A stretch of 6,708 nt of DNA from Actinomycetes bacterium (GTDB lineage: Bacteria > Actinomycetota > Actinomycetes > Actinomycetales > Cellulomonadaceae): the NCBI GenBank assembly GCA_023425905.1, contig JAFABT010000212.1, positions 1 through 6,708 on the forward strand, given 5' to 3'. Under the pieces are notes generated by a model that did no database searches, had not been told where the DNA came from, and worked only from the letters and a program-made list of their open reading frames with translations. Both the position numbers and the translations under genes were made by a program. Numbering within the stretch: the stretch's first letter is position 1; each line of letters opens with the position of its first letter. This document shows positions 1-6,655 of the stretch, one piece after another.

Positions 1-2
1 GC

Positions 3-809
3 TCAGTCCTGGGGCGCGAGGCCGACGCGGGCGGTGTAGATCGCGTCGTACGTGCCGTCGTTCGTGATGCGCTCGAGCGTAGCGTTGACGGCCTCGAGCA
101 GCGCGGTGTTGCCCTTCTTCACGGCGATGCCGTACTGGTCGGCCGTCGGGAAGGTCGCCGTGACGACGTAGTCGGCGTCGACGTAGGGCGCGAGGACGGT
201 GAGGTCGGTGACGACCGCGTCGACCTGCTTGGTCTTGAGCGCCTGGACCTGGAGGCCGAGGTCGGCGAACTCGACCCCGGTGAGCCCGTTCTCCGCGACC
301 CAGTCCTTGCCGACCGTGCCGACCTGGACGCCGATCTTCTTGCCCTTGAGCGACTCGGCCGAGTCGAGCGCGGAGCCAGCCGGGACGAGCAGGCCGAGGT
401 CGGCGTCGAAGTACGACGTCGAGAAGTCGACGTTCTGCTTGCGGTTCTCGGTGATCGACAGGCCGGTCGCGACGACGTCGCACTGGCTCGAGTTGAGCGC
501 GGCGCCCGACTCGAGGGCGTCGAAGCCGACGGTGAGGATCTGCTGGGGGACACCGAGGTCCTTGGCGATCTCGGCGGTGATGTCGATGTCGAGGCCGACG
601 ATCTCGCCGTTCTCCTCGAACTCGAAGGGCTCGTAGGGCGGGTTGGTGCAGACGGTGAGCTTGTCGCCCGCGACGAGGCTCACGGCGCTCGGCGCGGAGG
701 CGCTGCTGCTCGCCGCAGGCGTCGTCGGGTCTGCCGTCCCGCCCGTGGAGCAGGCGGTGGCGGTGAGTGCGACGGCCGCGAGGAGAGCGGCGATCCAGGG
801 AGTCTTCAT
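3..809 (-). CDS. Polar amino-acid-type ABC transporter solute-binding lipoprotein (SBP_bac_3 family)
   Basis: Extracytoplasmic binding protein that would capture a small polar amino acid and deliver it to an ABC permease. The 268-residue product starts with a lipoprotein-like signal: basic Lys2, a hydrophobic stretch over residues 5-17, and ATAC with Cys20 as the probable lipidated residue. The -3 residue is Ala rather than the usual Leu/Val, so lipidation is likely but not certain. A Ser/Thr/Ala/Pro linker (21-48) follows, then a bilobed type 3 domain. Family hallmarks are NPPYEPFEF (56-64), the GLDID stretch (72-76), ITENRKQNVDFSTSYF (119-134), whose Arg123 is expected to bind the ligand carboxylate, VQVGT (161-165), and VDAVVTD (196-202), whose Asp202 is expected to bind the amino group. 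The start is supported by GAGGA at 817-821, seven bases upstream. The TGA stop lies at the window edge, so permease and ATPase genes, if linked, are outside. The exact substrate cannot be read from sequence. Confidence 0.93.
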   Translation of the reverse strand: MKTPWIAALLAAVALTATACSTGGTADPTTPAASSSASAPSAVSLVAGDKLTVCTNPPYEPFEFEENGEIVGLDIDITAEIAKDLGVPQQILTVGFDALESGAALNSSQCDVVATGLSITENRKQNVDFSTSYFDADLGLLVPAGSALDSAESLKGKKIGVQVGTVGKDWVAENGLTGVEFADLGLQVQALKTKQVDAVVTDLTVLAPYVDADYVVTATFPTADQYGIAVKKGNTALLEAVNATLERITNDGTYDAIYTARVGLAPQD

Positions 810-827
810 GGGGGTGTCCTCAAGTCT

Positions 828-842
828 TAGGTGGAATACCTA
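828..842. promoter_or_regulatory. Inverted repeat TAGGT-N5-ACCTA, candidate operator or 5'UTR stem
   Basis: The sequence reads TAGGTGGAATACCTA: two perfect 5-base arms around a 5-base centre. On the minus strand it falls just downstream of the likely promoter and six bases upstream of the GAGGA ribosome binding site (817-821) of the binding-protein gene. That position suits a repressor operator. In RNA it could form a short stem next to the ribosome binding site. No specific regulator is recognised. Such short arms can arise by chance, so this remains a candidate. Confidence 0.35.
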
Positions 843-851
843 CCGTGACCC

Positions 852-883
852 AGCATAACTATGCATCGTGGGCAGCGGGTCAT
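852..883 (-). promoter_or_regulatory. Candidate promoter of the solute-binding-protein gene, with dyad GCATA-AC-TATGC
   Basis: This is an AT-rich island in otherwise very GC-rich DNA, 43 bases or more upstream of the start. On the minus strand TATGCT (857 to 852) is a reasonable -10 hexamer. ATGACC (883 to 878) resembles a -35 at 4 of 6 positions, but the 20-base spacing is long, so the -35 is doubtful. The -10 overlaps a perfect dyad, GCATA at 853-857 and TATGC at 860-864, which a repressor could use. Separate transcription of the binding-protein gene from fadD is inferred from this region. Confidence 0.3.
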
Positions 884-924
884 GGTGAGGTGTGACGTCG
901 ACGACAACCGCAGCCGACGACGCC

Positions 925-2748
925 TCAGGCCGACGGCGGCCGGGTGTCGACGTAGAGCTCGTCGACCTCCCGGGCGAACTGGCTGAGGACGTGCGCGCGG
1001 CGCACCTTGAGCGACGGCGTGAGCCCCCCGTTGGCCTCGGTGAAGTCCGTCGTGAGGACGCGGAACTTCCGGATCGACTCCGCGCGGGAGACCGCCTCGT
1101 TCGCGCGGTTGACCGCGCGGTCGAGCGCCGCGAGGACCTGCGGGTTCACGGCGGCCTGCTCGACCGTGAGCGTCGGGATGCCGTGGCCCGCGAGCCACCC
1201 CGGGAGCATCTCCGGGTCGAGCGTGAGCAGCGCGCCGATGAAGGGACGCTGGTCACCGACGACGACGGCCTGGCTCACGAGCGGGTGCCCGCGCAGCCGG
1301 TCCTCGAGCAGTGCGGGTGCGACGTTCTTGCCGCCCGCGGTCACGATGATCTCCTTCTTGCGGCCGGTGATCGTCACGTACCCGTCCGCGTCGATCGCCC
1401 CGAGATCTCCCGTGCGGAACCAGCCGTCCTGCAGCGCCTCCGCCGTCGCCTCCGCGTTGTCGTGGTACCCGCGGAACACGCTGTCACCCTTGATCTCGAT
1501 CTCGCCGTCCTCGGCGATTCGGATCGACACGCCCGGGAAGGGGGGACCCACCGTGCCGATCTTCGCGAGCTCGGGACGGTTGACCGCCGCCGCTGCCGAC
1601 GTCTCGGTGAGGCCGTATCCCTCGAGGACCGTGAGCCCGACGCCCTTGAAGAAGTGAGAGAGCCGCTCGCCGAGTGGTGCGCCACCCGACACCGCGAACC
1701 GGGCCGCCCCGCCGAGCGTCGCGCGCAGCTTGCTGAGCACGAGACGATCGGCGATCGCGTGCTGCGCACGCAAGAAGGGGCTCGGGCCAGCCGGCGTGTC
1801 GAGCGCGCGGGAGTAGACGATCGCCGTCTTCGCCGACCAGCGGAACAGCTTGAGCTTCGCGCCGGACCCTGCCTTCTGCTCGGCCGAGTTGTAGACCTTC
1901 TCGAAGACGCGAGGGACTGCTAGCAGGTACGTCGGACGGAACGAGCCGAGATCGGGGACGAGGTTGCGCGTGTCGGGCGTGTGGCCGACGACAGCCCCCG
2001 TGCGCACGCAGACGAGCTGGATGAAGCGCGCGAAGACGTGGGCGAGCGGCATGAAGAGCAGGGTGCGCGTCCCGGGGGCGGCGCACACCTCGTAGAGCCC
2101 CTCGGCGCCCGAGGCCGTGAGGAAGAGGAAGTTGCGGTGCGTGAGCTCGGCGCCCTTGGGGCGCCCCGTCGTGCCCGAGGTGTAGATGATCGTCGCGAGG
2201 TCGTCCGCGCACGTCGCCTCGCCGCGGGCCCGCACCTCCTCCTCCGAGACGACGGCCCCCTCGTCGGCGAGGTCTCCCAGGCCGTCCTCGTCGATGACGA
2301 CGACGCGGCGGAGCGTCGGGAGGCCGGAGCCCGCCTGCTCGACGACGGCGCGGTGCGCCGCAGACTCGACGATCATGACCGAGACCCCGGCGTCCTCGCA
2401 GATCCACCGGACCTGGTCGGGCGCGCTCGTCTCGTAGACCGGCACGCTCACGGCGCCGATCGCCCACACGGCGAAGTCGACGACCATCCACTCGTAGCGC
2501 GTCCGCGACATGATGCCGACACGATCGCCCGGCTCGACGCCAGCCGCGGCGAGTCCACGGGCGACCGCGACGACCTCGTTGTCGAAGGTCTCGACGGTCA
2601 CCGGAGCCCACACCGAACCCATGCCGTGCTTGCGCTCCGCGAGGATTCCCTTGGGATCGCGGGCGACACGCTCGGCGAGGAGACGCGGCAGCGAGTCCGA
2701 CTCCGCGATTCGTACCGTCGTGGGCCGCGTCGTCTCGGTGGTGCTCAT
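925..2748 (-). CDS. Long-chain acyl-CoA synthetase (AMP-forming), FadD15-like
   Basis: Activates fatty acids to acyl-CoA through an acyl-adenylate, using ATP and CoA; cytoplasmic or peripherally membrane-bound. The 607-residue product matches the usual length of FadD15-type enzymes of actinobacteria (about 600). ANL-superfamily motifs appear in order: the P-loop YTSGTTGRPKG (189-199), the FMPLAHVFAR stretch (232-241), the adenine-binding EGYGLTETS (376-384), GWFRTGDLG (442-450) with ribose-binding Asp448, GRKKEIIVTAGGKNVAP (462-478) spanning the hinge, and LTPSLKVRR (576-584) with the expected catalytic Lys581. All key residues are present, so it should be active. The frame stays open upstream to an ATG at 3003, but that would run into valS. 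The ATG at 2748 is preferred because AGGAG (2756-2760) lies seven bases upstream and the family sequence begins here. It lies 106 bases after valS on the same strand. Chain-length preference cannot be told. Confidence 0.95.
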   Translation of the reverse strand: MSTTETTRPTTVRIAESDSLPRLLAERVARDPKGILAERKHGMGSVWAPVTVETFDNEVVAVARGLAAAGVEPGDRVGIMSRTRYEWMVVDFAVWAIGAVSVPVYETSAPDQVRWICEDAGVSVMIVESAAHRAVVEQAGSGLPTLRRVVVIDEDGLGDLADEGAVVSEEEVRARGEATCADDLATIIYTSGTTGRPKGAELTHRNFLFLTASGAEGLYEVCAAPGTRTLLFMPLAHVFARFIQLVCVRTGAVVGHTPDTRNLVPDLGSFRPTYLLAVPRVFEKVYNSAEQKAGSGAKLKLFRWSAKTAIVYSRALDTPAGPSPFLRAQHAIADRLVLSKLRATLGGAARFAVSGGAPLGERLSHFFKGVGLTVLEGYGLTETSAAAAVNRPELAKIGTVGPPFPGVSIRIAEDGEIEIKGDSVFRGYHDNAEATAEALQDGWFRTGDLGAIDADGYVTITGRKKEIIVTAGGKNVAPALLEDRLRGHPLVSQAVVVGDQRPFIGALLTLDPEMLPGWLAGHGIPTLTVEQAAVNPQVLAALDRAVNRANEAVSRAESIRKFRVLTTDFTEANGGLTPSLKVRRAHVLSQFAREVDELYVDTRPPSA

Positions 2749-2755
2749 CGCTGCT

Positions 2756-2760
2756 CTCCT
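2756..2760 (-). promoter_or_regulatory. Ribosome binding site that sets the fadD start
   Basis: On the minus strand the sequence reads AGGAG, seven bases before ATG 2748. This strong site decides the start against the longer open frame beginning at 3003. Its first two bases overlap the end of the CTCGTG hexamer array, so the array and the translation signal are physically joined. Confidence 0.8.
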
Positions 2761-2794
2761 CGTGCTCGTGCTCGTGCTCGGGCTCGTGCTCGTG
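2759..2794. repeat. Tandem hexamer array, six CTCGTG units
   Basis: Six head-to-tail copies of CTCGTG (CACGAG in the mRNA sense of fadD). The fourth unit is CTCGGG, one mismatch, and the other five are perfect. CGTG-rich sequence continues to about 2804. The array lies in the 106-base gap between valS and fadD and overlaps the fadD ribosome binding site. Unit length is a multiple of three, so copy changes would not shift a frame. They could alter leader RNA structure or the distance to upstream signals. Confidence 0.85.
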
Positions 2795-2829
2795 CGTGTG
2801 CGTGGGTCGTCGTCCGGCGGGGGCCAGCG

Positions 2830-2852
2830 GTGCGGGTCCTCGCCGTCCGCAC
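2830..2852 (-). other. Hairpin just after the valS stop codon
   Basis: GTGCGG (2830-2835) and CCGCAC (2847-2852) form a perfect 6-base stem with an 11-base loop, beginning two bases after the valS TGA. No run of U follows on the minus strand, so a classical intrinsic terminator is not supported. It could be a weak or factor-assisted terminator, a 3' stabilising stem, or chance in GC-rich DNA. Confidence 0.3.
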
Positions 2853-2854
2853 GG

Positions 2855-5563
2855 TCAGGACTTGGGTGGTGCCTCGCCGAGCTCCGCGTCACGGACCGTC
2901 GCTCCAGCCGCGTCCGCCTCGCCCGCGAGGGTGATCGCCACGACCCGCCCCGCTGCGACGACGTCGCCGAGGCTCGGCTCGACGAGCGCGACCGCGTCCT
3001 CATGGACGACGAGCGTGGCCCGCAGGATCGGGGTGCGCTGGGAGACCTTGGCCTCGGACTTCACCTTGCGGAGCGCGGCCAGCGCGGTGCCGGCGGCCGC
3101 GAGCTGCGCCGGGTCGGCGTCGCCCGCTGCTGTGCGCAGCGCGTCGGACGTCGGCCACGGGGCACGGTGGACCGAGCCGGTGCGCCACCACGACCACACC
3201 TCCTCGGTCGCGAAGGGTAGGACGGGTGCGAAGAGCCGCAGCATCGTCTCGAGGGCGAGCACGAGGGCGGCGCGGGCCGACGTCGTCGTGGCGTCGGCGC
3301 CGGAACCCGCGGCCCCGCCCGCGTAGGCACGGTCCTTGACGAGCTCGAGGTAGTCGTCGCAGAACGTCCAGAAGAACGTCTCGCTCAGCTCGAGCGCGCG
3401 GGTGTGGTCGTAGGACTCGAGCGCCTCGGTGGCCCGGTCGACGACATCCGCGAGGCCCGCGAGCATCGCCTTGTCGAGGGCGACGGTGACGAGCGCGGGG
3501 TCGAGCAGCGACGCGCGGTCCTCGGGCGCGCCGAAGGAGAGGACGAACTTGCTCGCGTTGAGCACCTTGATCGCGAGGCGGCGGCCGATCTTCATCTGGC
3601 CGACCTCGAAGGCCGCGTCGGTGCCCAGACGAGCCGACGCCGCCCAGTAGCGCACCGCATCCGAGCCGTGCTCCTCGAGCAGGCCCATGGGCGTGACGAC
3701 GTTGCCCTTGGACTTGCTCATCTTCTTGCGGTCCGGGTCGAGGATCCATCCCGAGATCGCCGCGTTCGACCACGGGAGCCCGCCGTGCTCGAGGTGCGAG
3801 CGCACGACGGTCGAGAACAGCCAGGTGCGGATGATGTCCTGCCCCTGCGGGCGCAGGTCCATGGGGAAGACGCGCTCGAACAGGTCAGGGTCCGAGCGCC
3901 AGCCTCCCGCGATCTGCGGCGTGAGCGAGCTCGTCGCCCACGTGTCCATGATGTCGGGGTCGCCGACGAAGCCGCCCGGGACCCCGCGCTGCTCGGCGCG
4001 GTAACCCGCGGGGACGTCGGAGGACGGGTCGATCGGGAGGATCGACTCGTCAGGCGTGAGCGGAGAGTCGTAGTCGACCTCGCCCGCCGCGTCGATCGGG
4101 TACCACACGGGGATCGGCACCCCGAAGAACCGCTGCCGGGAGATGAGCCAGTCGCCGTTGAGGCCGCCGACCCAGTTCTCGTACCGCACCCGCATGAAGT
4201 CGGGGTGGAAGGCGAGCTCCGTGCCGCGCTCGAGCAGCTCGCCCCGCAGGTCGCGGCCGGGCATCTCACGACCGCCGTTGCGGATGTACCACTGACGCGA
4301 GGTGACGATCTCGAGGGGCTTGTCGCCCTTCTCGAAGAAGTTCGTCATGCGCTGAGTCGGGGTCGGCTCGCCGTCGAGGTCACCGGTCTCGCGGAGCGCG
4401 TCGACGACGGCCGTGCGAGCGGAGAACGTCGTCTTGCCCGCGATCGCCTCGAAGAGGGTCGTCGCACGCTCGGTCGTGAGCCACTCGGGGGTCTCCCGGA
4501 CGATCCGACCGTCGCGGCCGAGGACCGAGCGCGTCTCGAGCTGCAGCTCGCGCCACCACTGGACGTCCGTGAGGTCGCCGAAGGTGCAGCACATCGCGAT
4601 GCCCGCGCCCTTGTCGGGCTCGGCCGCCGTGTGCGCGAGCACCGGGACCTCGACGTCGAACAGCGGTGAGGTGACCGTCGTGCCGAACAGGTGCTGGTAA
4701 CGCTCGTCGTCCGGGTGGGCGATGAGGGCGACGCAGGCCGGCAGGAGCTCCGGGCGCGTCGTCTCGATCTGGACGGGCGTGCCGTCAGCCGCGTGGAAGT
4801 TCACCTTGTGGAAGTGGCCGGGGTACTCCCGCGCCTCGAGCTCGGCCTGGGCGACGGCCGTCTGGAACGTCACGTCCCACAGGCCAGGAGCCTGGGCCTG
4901 GTAGGCCTCGCCGCGGGTGAGGTTGCGCAGGAAGGCGGTCTGCGCGACGGCGCGAGCCTCGGCGCCGATCGTCTGGTAGTGCTGGGCCCAGTCGACCGAG
5001 AGGCCGAGGTGACGCCACAGCGCCTCGAACTGCTTCTCGTCCTCGGCCGTGAGGCGCTCGCACAGCTCGACGAAGTTCTGCCGTGAGATCGGCACCTGGT
5101 CGGCGGCCTTGACGCTCTTGCCCTCGGCGCCCTCGAGCGGCGGCACGAAGTCGGCGTCATACGGCAGCGACGGGTCGCAGCGCACGCCGTAGTAGTTCTG
5201 CACGCGCCGCTCGGTCGGCAGGCCGTTGTCGTCCCACCCCATCGGGTAGAAGACCTCGAGGCCGCGCATGCGCTGGAAGCGCGCGACGACGTCGGTGTGG
5301 GTGTAGGAGAAGACGTGGCCGACGTGGAGCGAGCCGGAGACCGTCGGAGGCGGGGTGTCGATCGAGTAGACCTGCTCGCGCGTCTTGCTGCGGTCGAAGG
5401 CGTAGGTGCCCTGGGCCGTCCAGGCGGCGCCCCAGCGGCTCTCCAGTCCCTCGAGGCTCACCTTGTCCGGTACCTGTCCCGCCACTGCCTGCGGGGTGGT
5501 GTCGGCGGCTGAGCCGGGGGCAGGGACGGCGGCGGTCTGCTGCGGGTCGGTCATGCTCGGCAT
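2855..5563 (-). CDS. valS: Valyl-tRNA synthetase (class Ia)
   Basis: Charges tRNA-Val with valine in the cytoplasm and should edit mischarged threonine. The 902-residue product carries the class I signatures HVGH (80-83, the HIGH motif, within PPPTVSGSLHVGH) and KMSKS (614-618). The inserted CP1 editing domain includes IETTRPELLPACVALIAHPDDERY (266-289) and AMCCTFGD (323-330). SRQWYIRNGG (422-431), ISRQRFFGVPIPVWY (474-488) and DIMDTWATSSLTPQI (537-551) are core-domain landmarks. The ATSSLTPQI and MCCTFGD forms match the subgroup shared with archaeal and Rickettsia-like ValRS, which I recall as common in Micrococcales. The tail after about residue 828 is short and shows no long coiled coil of the E. 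coli type. Residues 5-30 are a low-complexity leader. The start is ambiguous: ATG 5563 has GAGGA nine bases upstream, while ATG 5554 (giving 899 residues) has GGGAG ten bases upstream. Confidence 0.97.
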   Translation of the reverse strand: MPSMTDPQQTAAVPAPGSAADTTPQAVAGQVPDKVSLEGLESRWGAAWTAQGTYAFDRSKTREQVYSIDTPPPTVSGSLHVGHVFSYTHTDVVARFQRMRGLEVFYPMGWDDNGLPTERRVQNYYGVRCDPSLPYDADFVPPLEGAEGKSVKAADQVPISRQNFVELCERLTAEDEKQFEALWRHLGLSVDWAQHYQTIGAEARAVAQTAFLRNLTRGEAYQAQAPGLWDVTFQTAVAQAELEAREYPGHFHKVNFHAADGTPVQIETTRPELLPACVALIAHPDDERYQHLFGTTVTSPLFDVEVPVLAHTAAEPDKGAGIAMCCTFGDLTDVQWWRELQLETRSVLGRDGRIVRETPEWLTTERATTLFEAIAGKTTFSARTAVVDALRETGDLDGEPTPTQRMTNFFEKGDKPLEIVTSRQWYIRNGGREMPGRDLRGELLERGTELAFHPDFMRVRYENWVGGLNGDWLISRQRFFGVPIPVWYPIDAAGEVDYDSPLTPDESILPIDPSSDVPAGYRAEQRGVPGGFVGDPDIMDTWATSSLTPQIAGGWRSDPDLFERVFPMDLRPQGQDIIRTWLFSTVVRSHLEHGGLPWSNAAISGWILDPDRKKMSKSKGNVVTPMGLLEEHGSDAVRYWAASARLGTDAAFEVGQMKIGRRLAIKVLNASKFVLSFGAPEDRASLLDPALVTVALDKAMLAGLADVVDRATEALESYDHTRALELSETFFWTFCDDYLELVKDRAYAGGAAGSGADATTTSARAALVLALETMLRLFAPVLPFATEEVWSWWRTGSVHRAPWPTSDALRTAAGDADPAQLAAAGTALAALRKVKSEAKVSQRTPILRATLVVHEDAVALVEPSLGDVVAAGRVVAITLAGEADAAGATVRDAELGEAPPKS

Positions 5564-5611
5564 TCTCCCAGATCCTCGTGGGTCGTCGATGCACTAGCCG
5601 CAGGGTCGAGC

Positions 5612-5629
5612 CGCCGCCGGTGCGCGGCG
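5612..5629. other. GC-only stem-loop in the divergent valS / oxidoreductase intergenic region
   Basis: CGCCGC (5612-5617) pairs with GCGGCG (5624-5629) around a 6-base loop. It would lie in the valS leader, about 50 bases before the start, and upstream of the oppositely directed TAGGGT box. There is no T-box-like leader or U-tract. I cannot identify a convincing valS promoter in this 90-base gap. The stem may simply reflect base composition. Confidence 0.25.
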
Positions 5630-5641
5630 CGCGGCCGTGAC

Positions 5642-5647
5642 TAGGGT
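5642..5647 (+). promoter_or_regulatory. Candidate -10 box TAGGGT for leaderless transcription of the LLM oxidoreductase
   Basis: TAGGGT fits the actinobacterial TANNNT -10 pattern and is followed by exactly six bases before ATG 5654. That spacing would put the first transcribed base at the A of the start codon. No good -35 hexamer is seen 16-18 bases upstream (GGTGCG at best). The same bases can be read as a weak ribosome binding site (AGGG, seven bases from ATG), so a leadered transcript from farther upstream is the alternative. Confidence 0.4.
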
Positions 5648-5653
5648 GGTCGC

Positions 5654-6655
5654 ATGTCTGGTCTCACCGTCGGCTACGCCGCGATGCTCGAGCAGTTCCA
5701 CCCGACCGAGGCGGTCGAGCTGTCCGTGCTCGCCGAGGCGCACGGCTTCTCCGGAGTCATGGCGGCCGACCACTTCCAGCCGTGGGTGCCCCAGCAGGGT
5801 CAGAGCGCCTTCGTGTGGAACGTCCTCGCCGCGCTGGGGGAGCGGACGACGGTGGACATCGGGCCCGGGGTGACCGCCCCAACGTTCCGGTGGCACCCGG
5901 CGATGGTCGCCCAGGCCTCGGCGACGCTCGCGGCGATGTACCCCGGGCGCCACTGGCTGGGCCTGGGCTCGGGCGAGGCGCTCAACGAGCACGTCGTCGG
6001 GCAGTACTGGCCCGAGGCCCCTGAGCGGATCAATCGCATGTTCGAGGCCATCGAGATCATCAGGAAGCTCTTCCACGGCTCGATCGCGGGCAAGGACGTC
6101 AAGCACTCAGGGCCGTTCTACAAGCTCGAGTCGACCCGGCTGTGGACGATGCCCGAGGTCGCTCCCGAGATCCTCGTCGCGACCGCAGGCCCGGTGACCG
6201 CCAAGCGCGCCGGGCGTACGGTCGACGGTCTCATCACCGTCGGCGCGCCGCTCGAGAAGATCTCCGGGCTGTTCGCGCGCTTCGACGAGGGTGCGAGGGA
6301 GGCGGGCCGCGACCCGTCGACGATGCCGCGCGTCCTCCAGCTCCACATGTCGTGGGCGCCGACGGACGCCGAGGCGCTCGCGAACGCCATGACGGAGTGG
6401 CCCAACGGCGGGATGAAGTTCCCCAAGGCGGACATCCGCTCGCCCTTCGAGCTCGAGCAGATCGCGAAGCTCGTGCGGCCCGAGGACTTCGAGGGCCGGA
6501 TGGTCATCTCCTCCGACCCGGATGTCCACCGCGCGCACATCCAACGCTTCGTCGATCTCGGCTTCGACCGGGTCTACCTCCACAACGTGGGGCGCAACCA
6601 GCGGGAGTGGATCGAGGTCTTCGGCCGCGAAGTCCTCCCGAAGCTCCACCGGTGA
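5654..6655 (+). CDS. LLM-class F420-dependent oxidoreductase, glucose-6-phosphate dehydrogenase (FGD) family
   Basis: A luciferase-like TIM-barrel enzyme expected to use the deazaflavin F420 in hydride transfer. Its 333 residues compare with 336 for mycobacterial FGD1, and the two line up along almost their whole length from memory. Shared features are GYAAMLEQFHPTEAVEL (7-23), ADHFQPW (38-44) with His40 and Trp44 at catalytic positions, APTFRWHPA (75-83), LGSGEALNE (104-112) with Glu108 matching the FGD1 active-site glutamate, AGPVTAKRAGR (178-188) and SSDPD (286-290). Lys258 and Arg282 appear to match two of the FGD1 phosphate-binding residues. The lysine recalled as Lys198 and the histidine recalled as His260 are not matched here (Ala198/Pro199 and Ala259). 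The cofactor call is therefore firmer than the substrate call. It may oxidise another sugar phosphate, or an alcohol. It is divergent from valS and overlaps the next start by four bases (GTGA), implying cotranscription. Confidence 0.92.
   Translation: MSGLTVGYAAMLEQFHPTEAVELSVLAEAHGFSGVMAADHFQPWVPQQGQSAFVWNVLAALGERTTVDIGPGVTAPTFRWHPAMVAQASATLAAMYPGRHWLGLGSGEALNEHVVGQYWPEAPERINRMFEAIEIIRKLFHGSIAGKDVKHSGPFYKLESTRLWTMPEVAPEILVATAGPVTAKRAGRTVDGLITVGAPLEKISGLFARFDEGAREAGRDPSTMPRVLQLHMSWAPTDAEALANAMTEWPNGGMKFPKADIRSPFELEQIAKLVRPEDFEGRMVISSDPDVHRAHIQRFVDLGFDRVYLHNVGRNQREWIEVFGREVLPKLHR

Noticed and set aside
643..858. Small plus-strand ORF (71 codons) opposite the signal-peptide region of the binding protein
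   Set aside because: Its hydrophobic stretch mirrors the alanine-rich signal peptide on the other strand; no ribosome binding site or family similarity.
892..1923. Plus-strand open frame (343 codons) opposite fadD
   Set aside because: It lies opposite the conserved adenylation motifs of fadD, has biased Arg/Asp/Glu composition and no recognisable domain.
2830..2852. Hairpin after valS as an intrinsic terminator
   Set aside because: The stem is only six pairs with an 11-base loop and no T-run follows, so it is kept only as a hairpin.
2749..3003. Extended fadD start at ATG 3003, adding 85 residues
   Set aside because: The added part is Arg/Ser-rich, is read through the end of valS and the hexamer array, and has no family similarity. 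The strong ribosome binding site is at 2756-2760.
3404..4669. Long plus-strand open frame (421 codons) opposite valS
   Set aside because: It is an antisense shadow: the product is Arg/Glu/Val-rich without family motifs, while the other strand encodes an intact ValRS. High GC makes stop codons rare in antisense frames.
5564..5653. T-box or other riboswitch leader before valS
   Set aside because: The gap is only 90 bases, with no T-box-like conserved sequence or antiterminator pairing.
5594..6106. Minus-strand open frame (170 codons) opposite the start of the LLM oxidoreductase
   Set aside because: It would cover the divergent promoter region and oppose a clearly conserved enzyme; no recognisable family.
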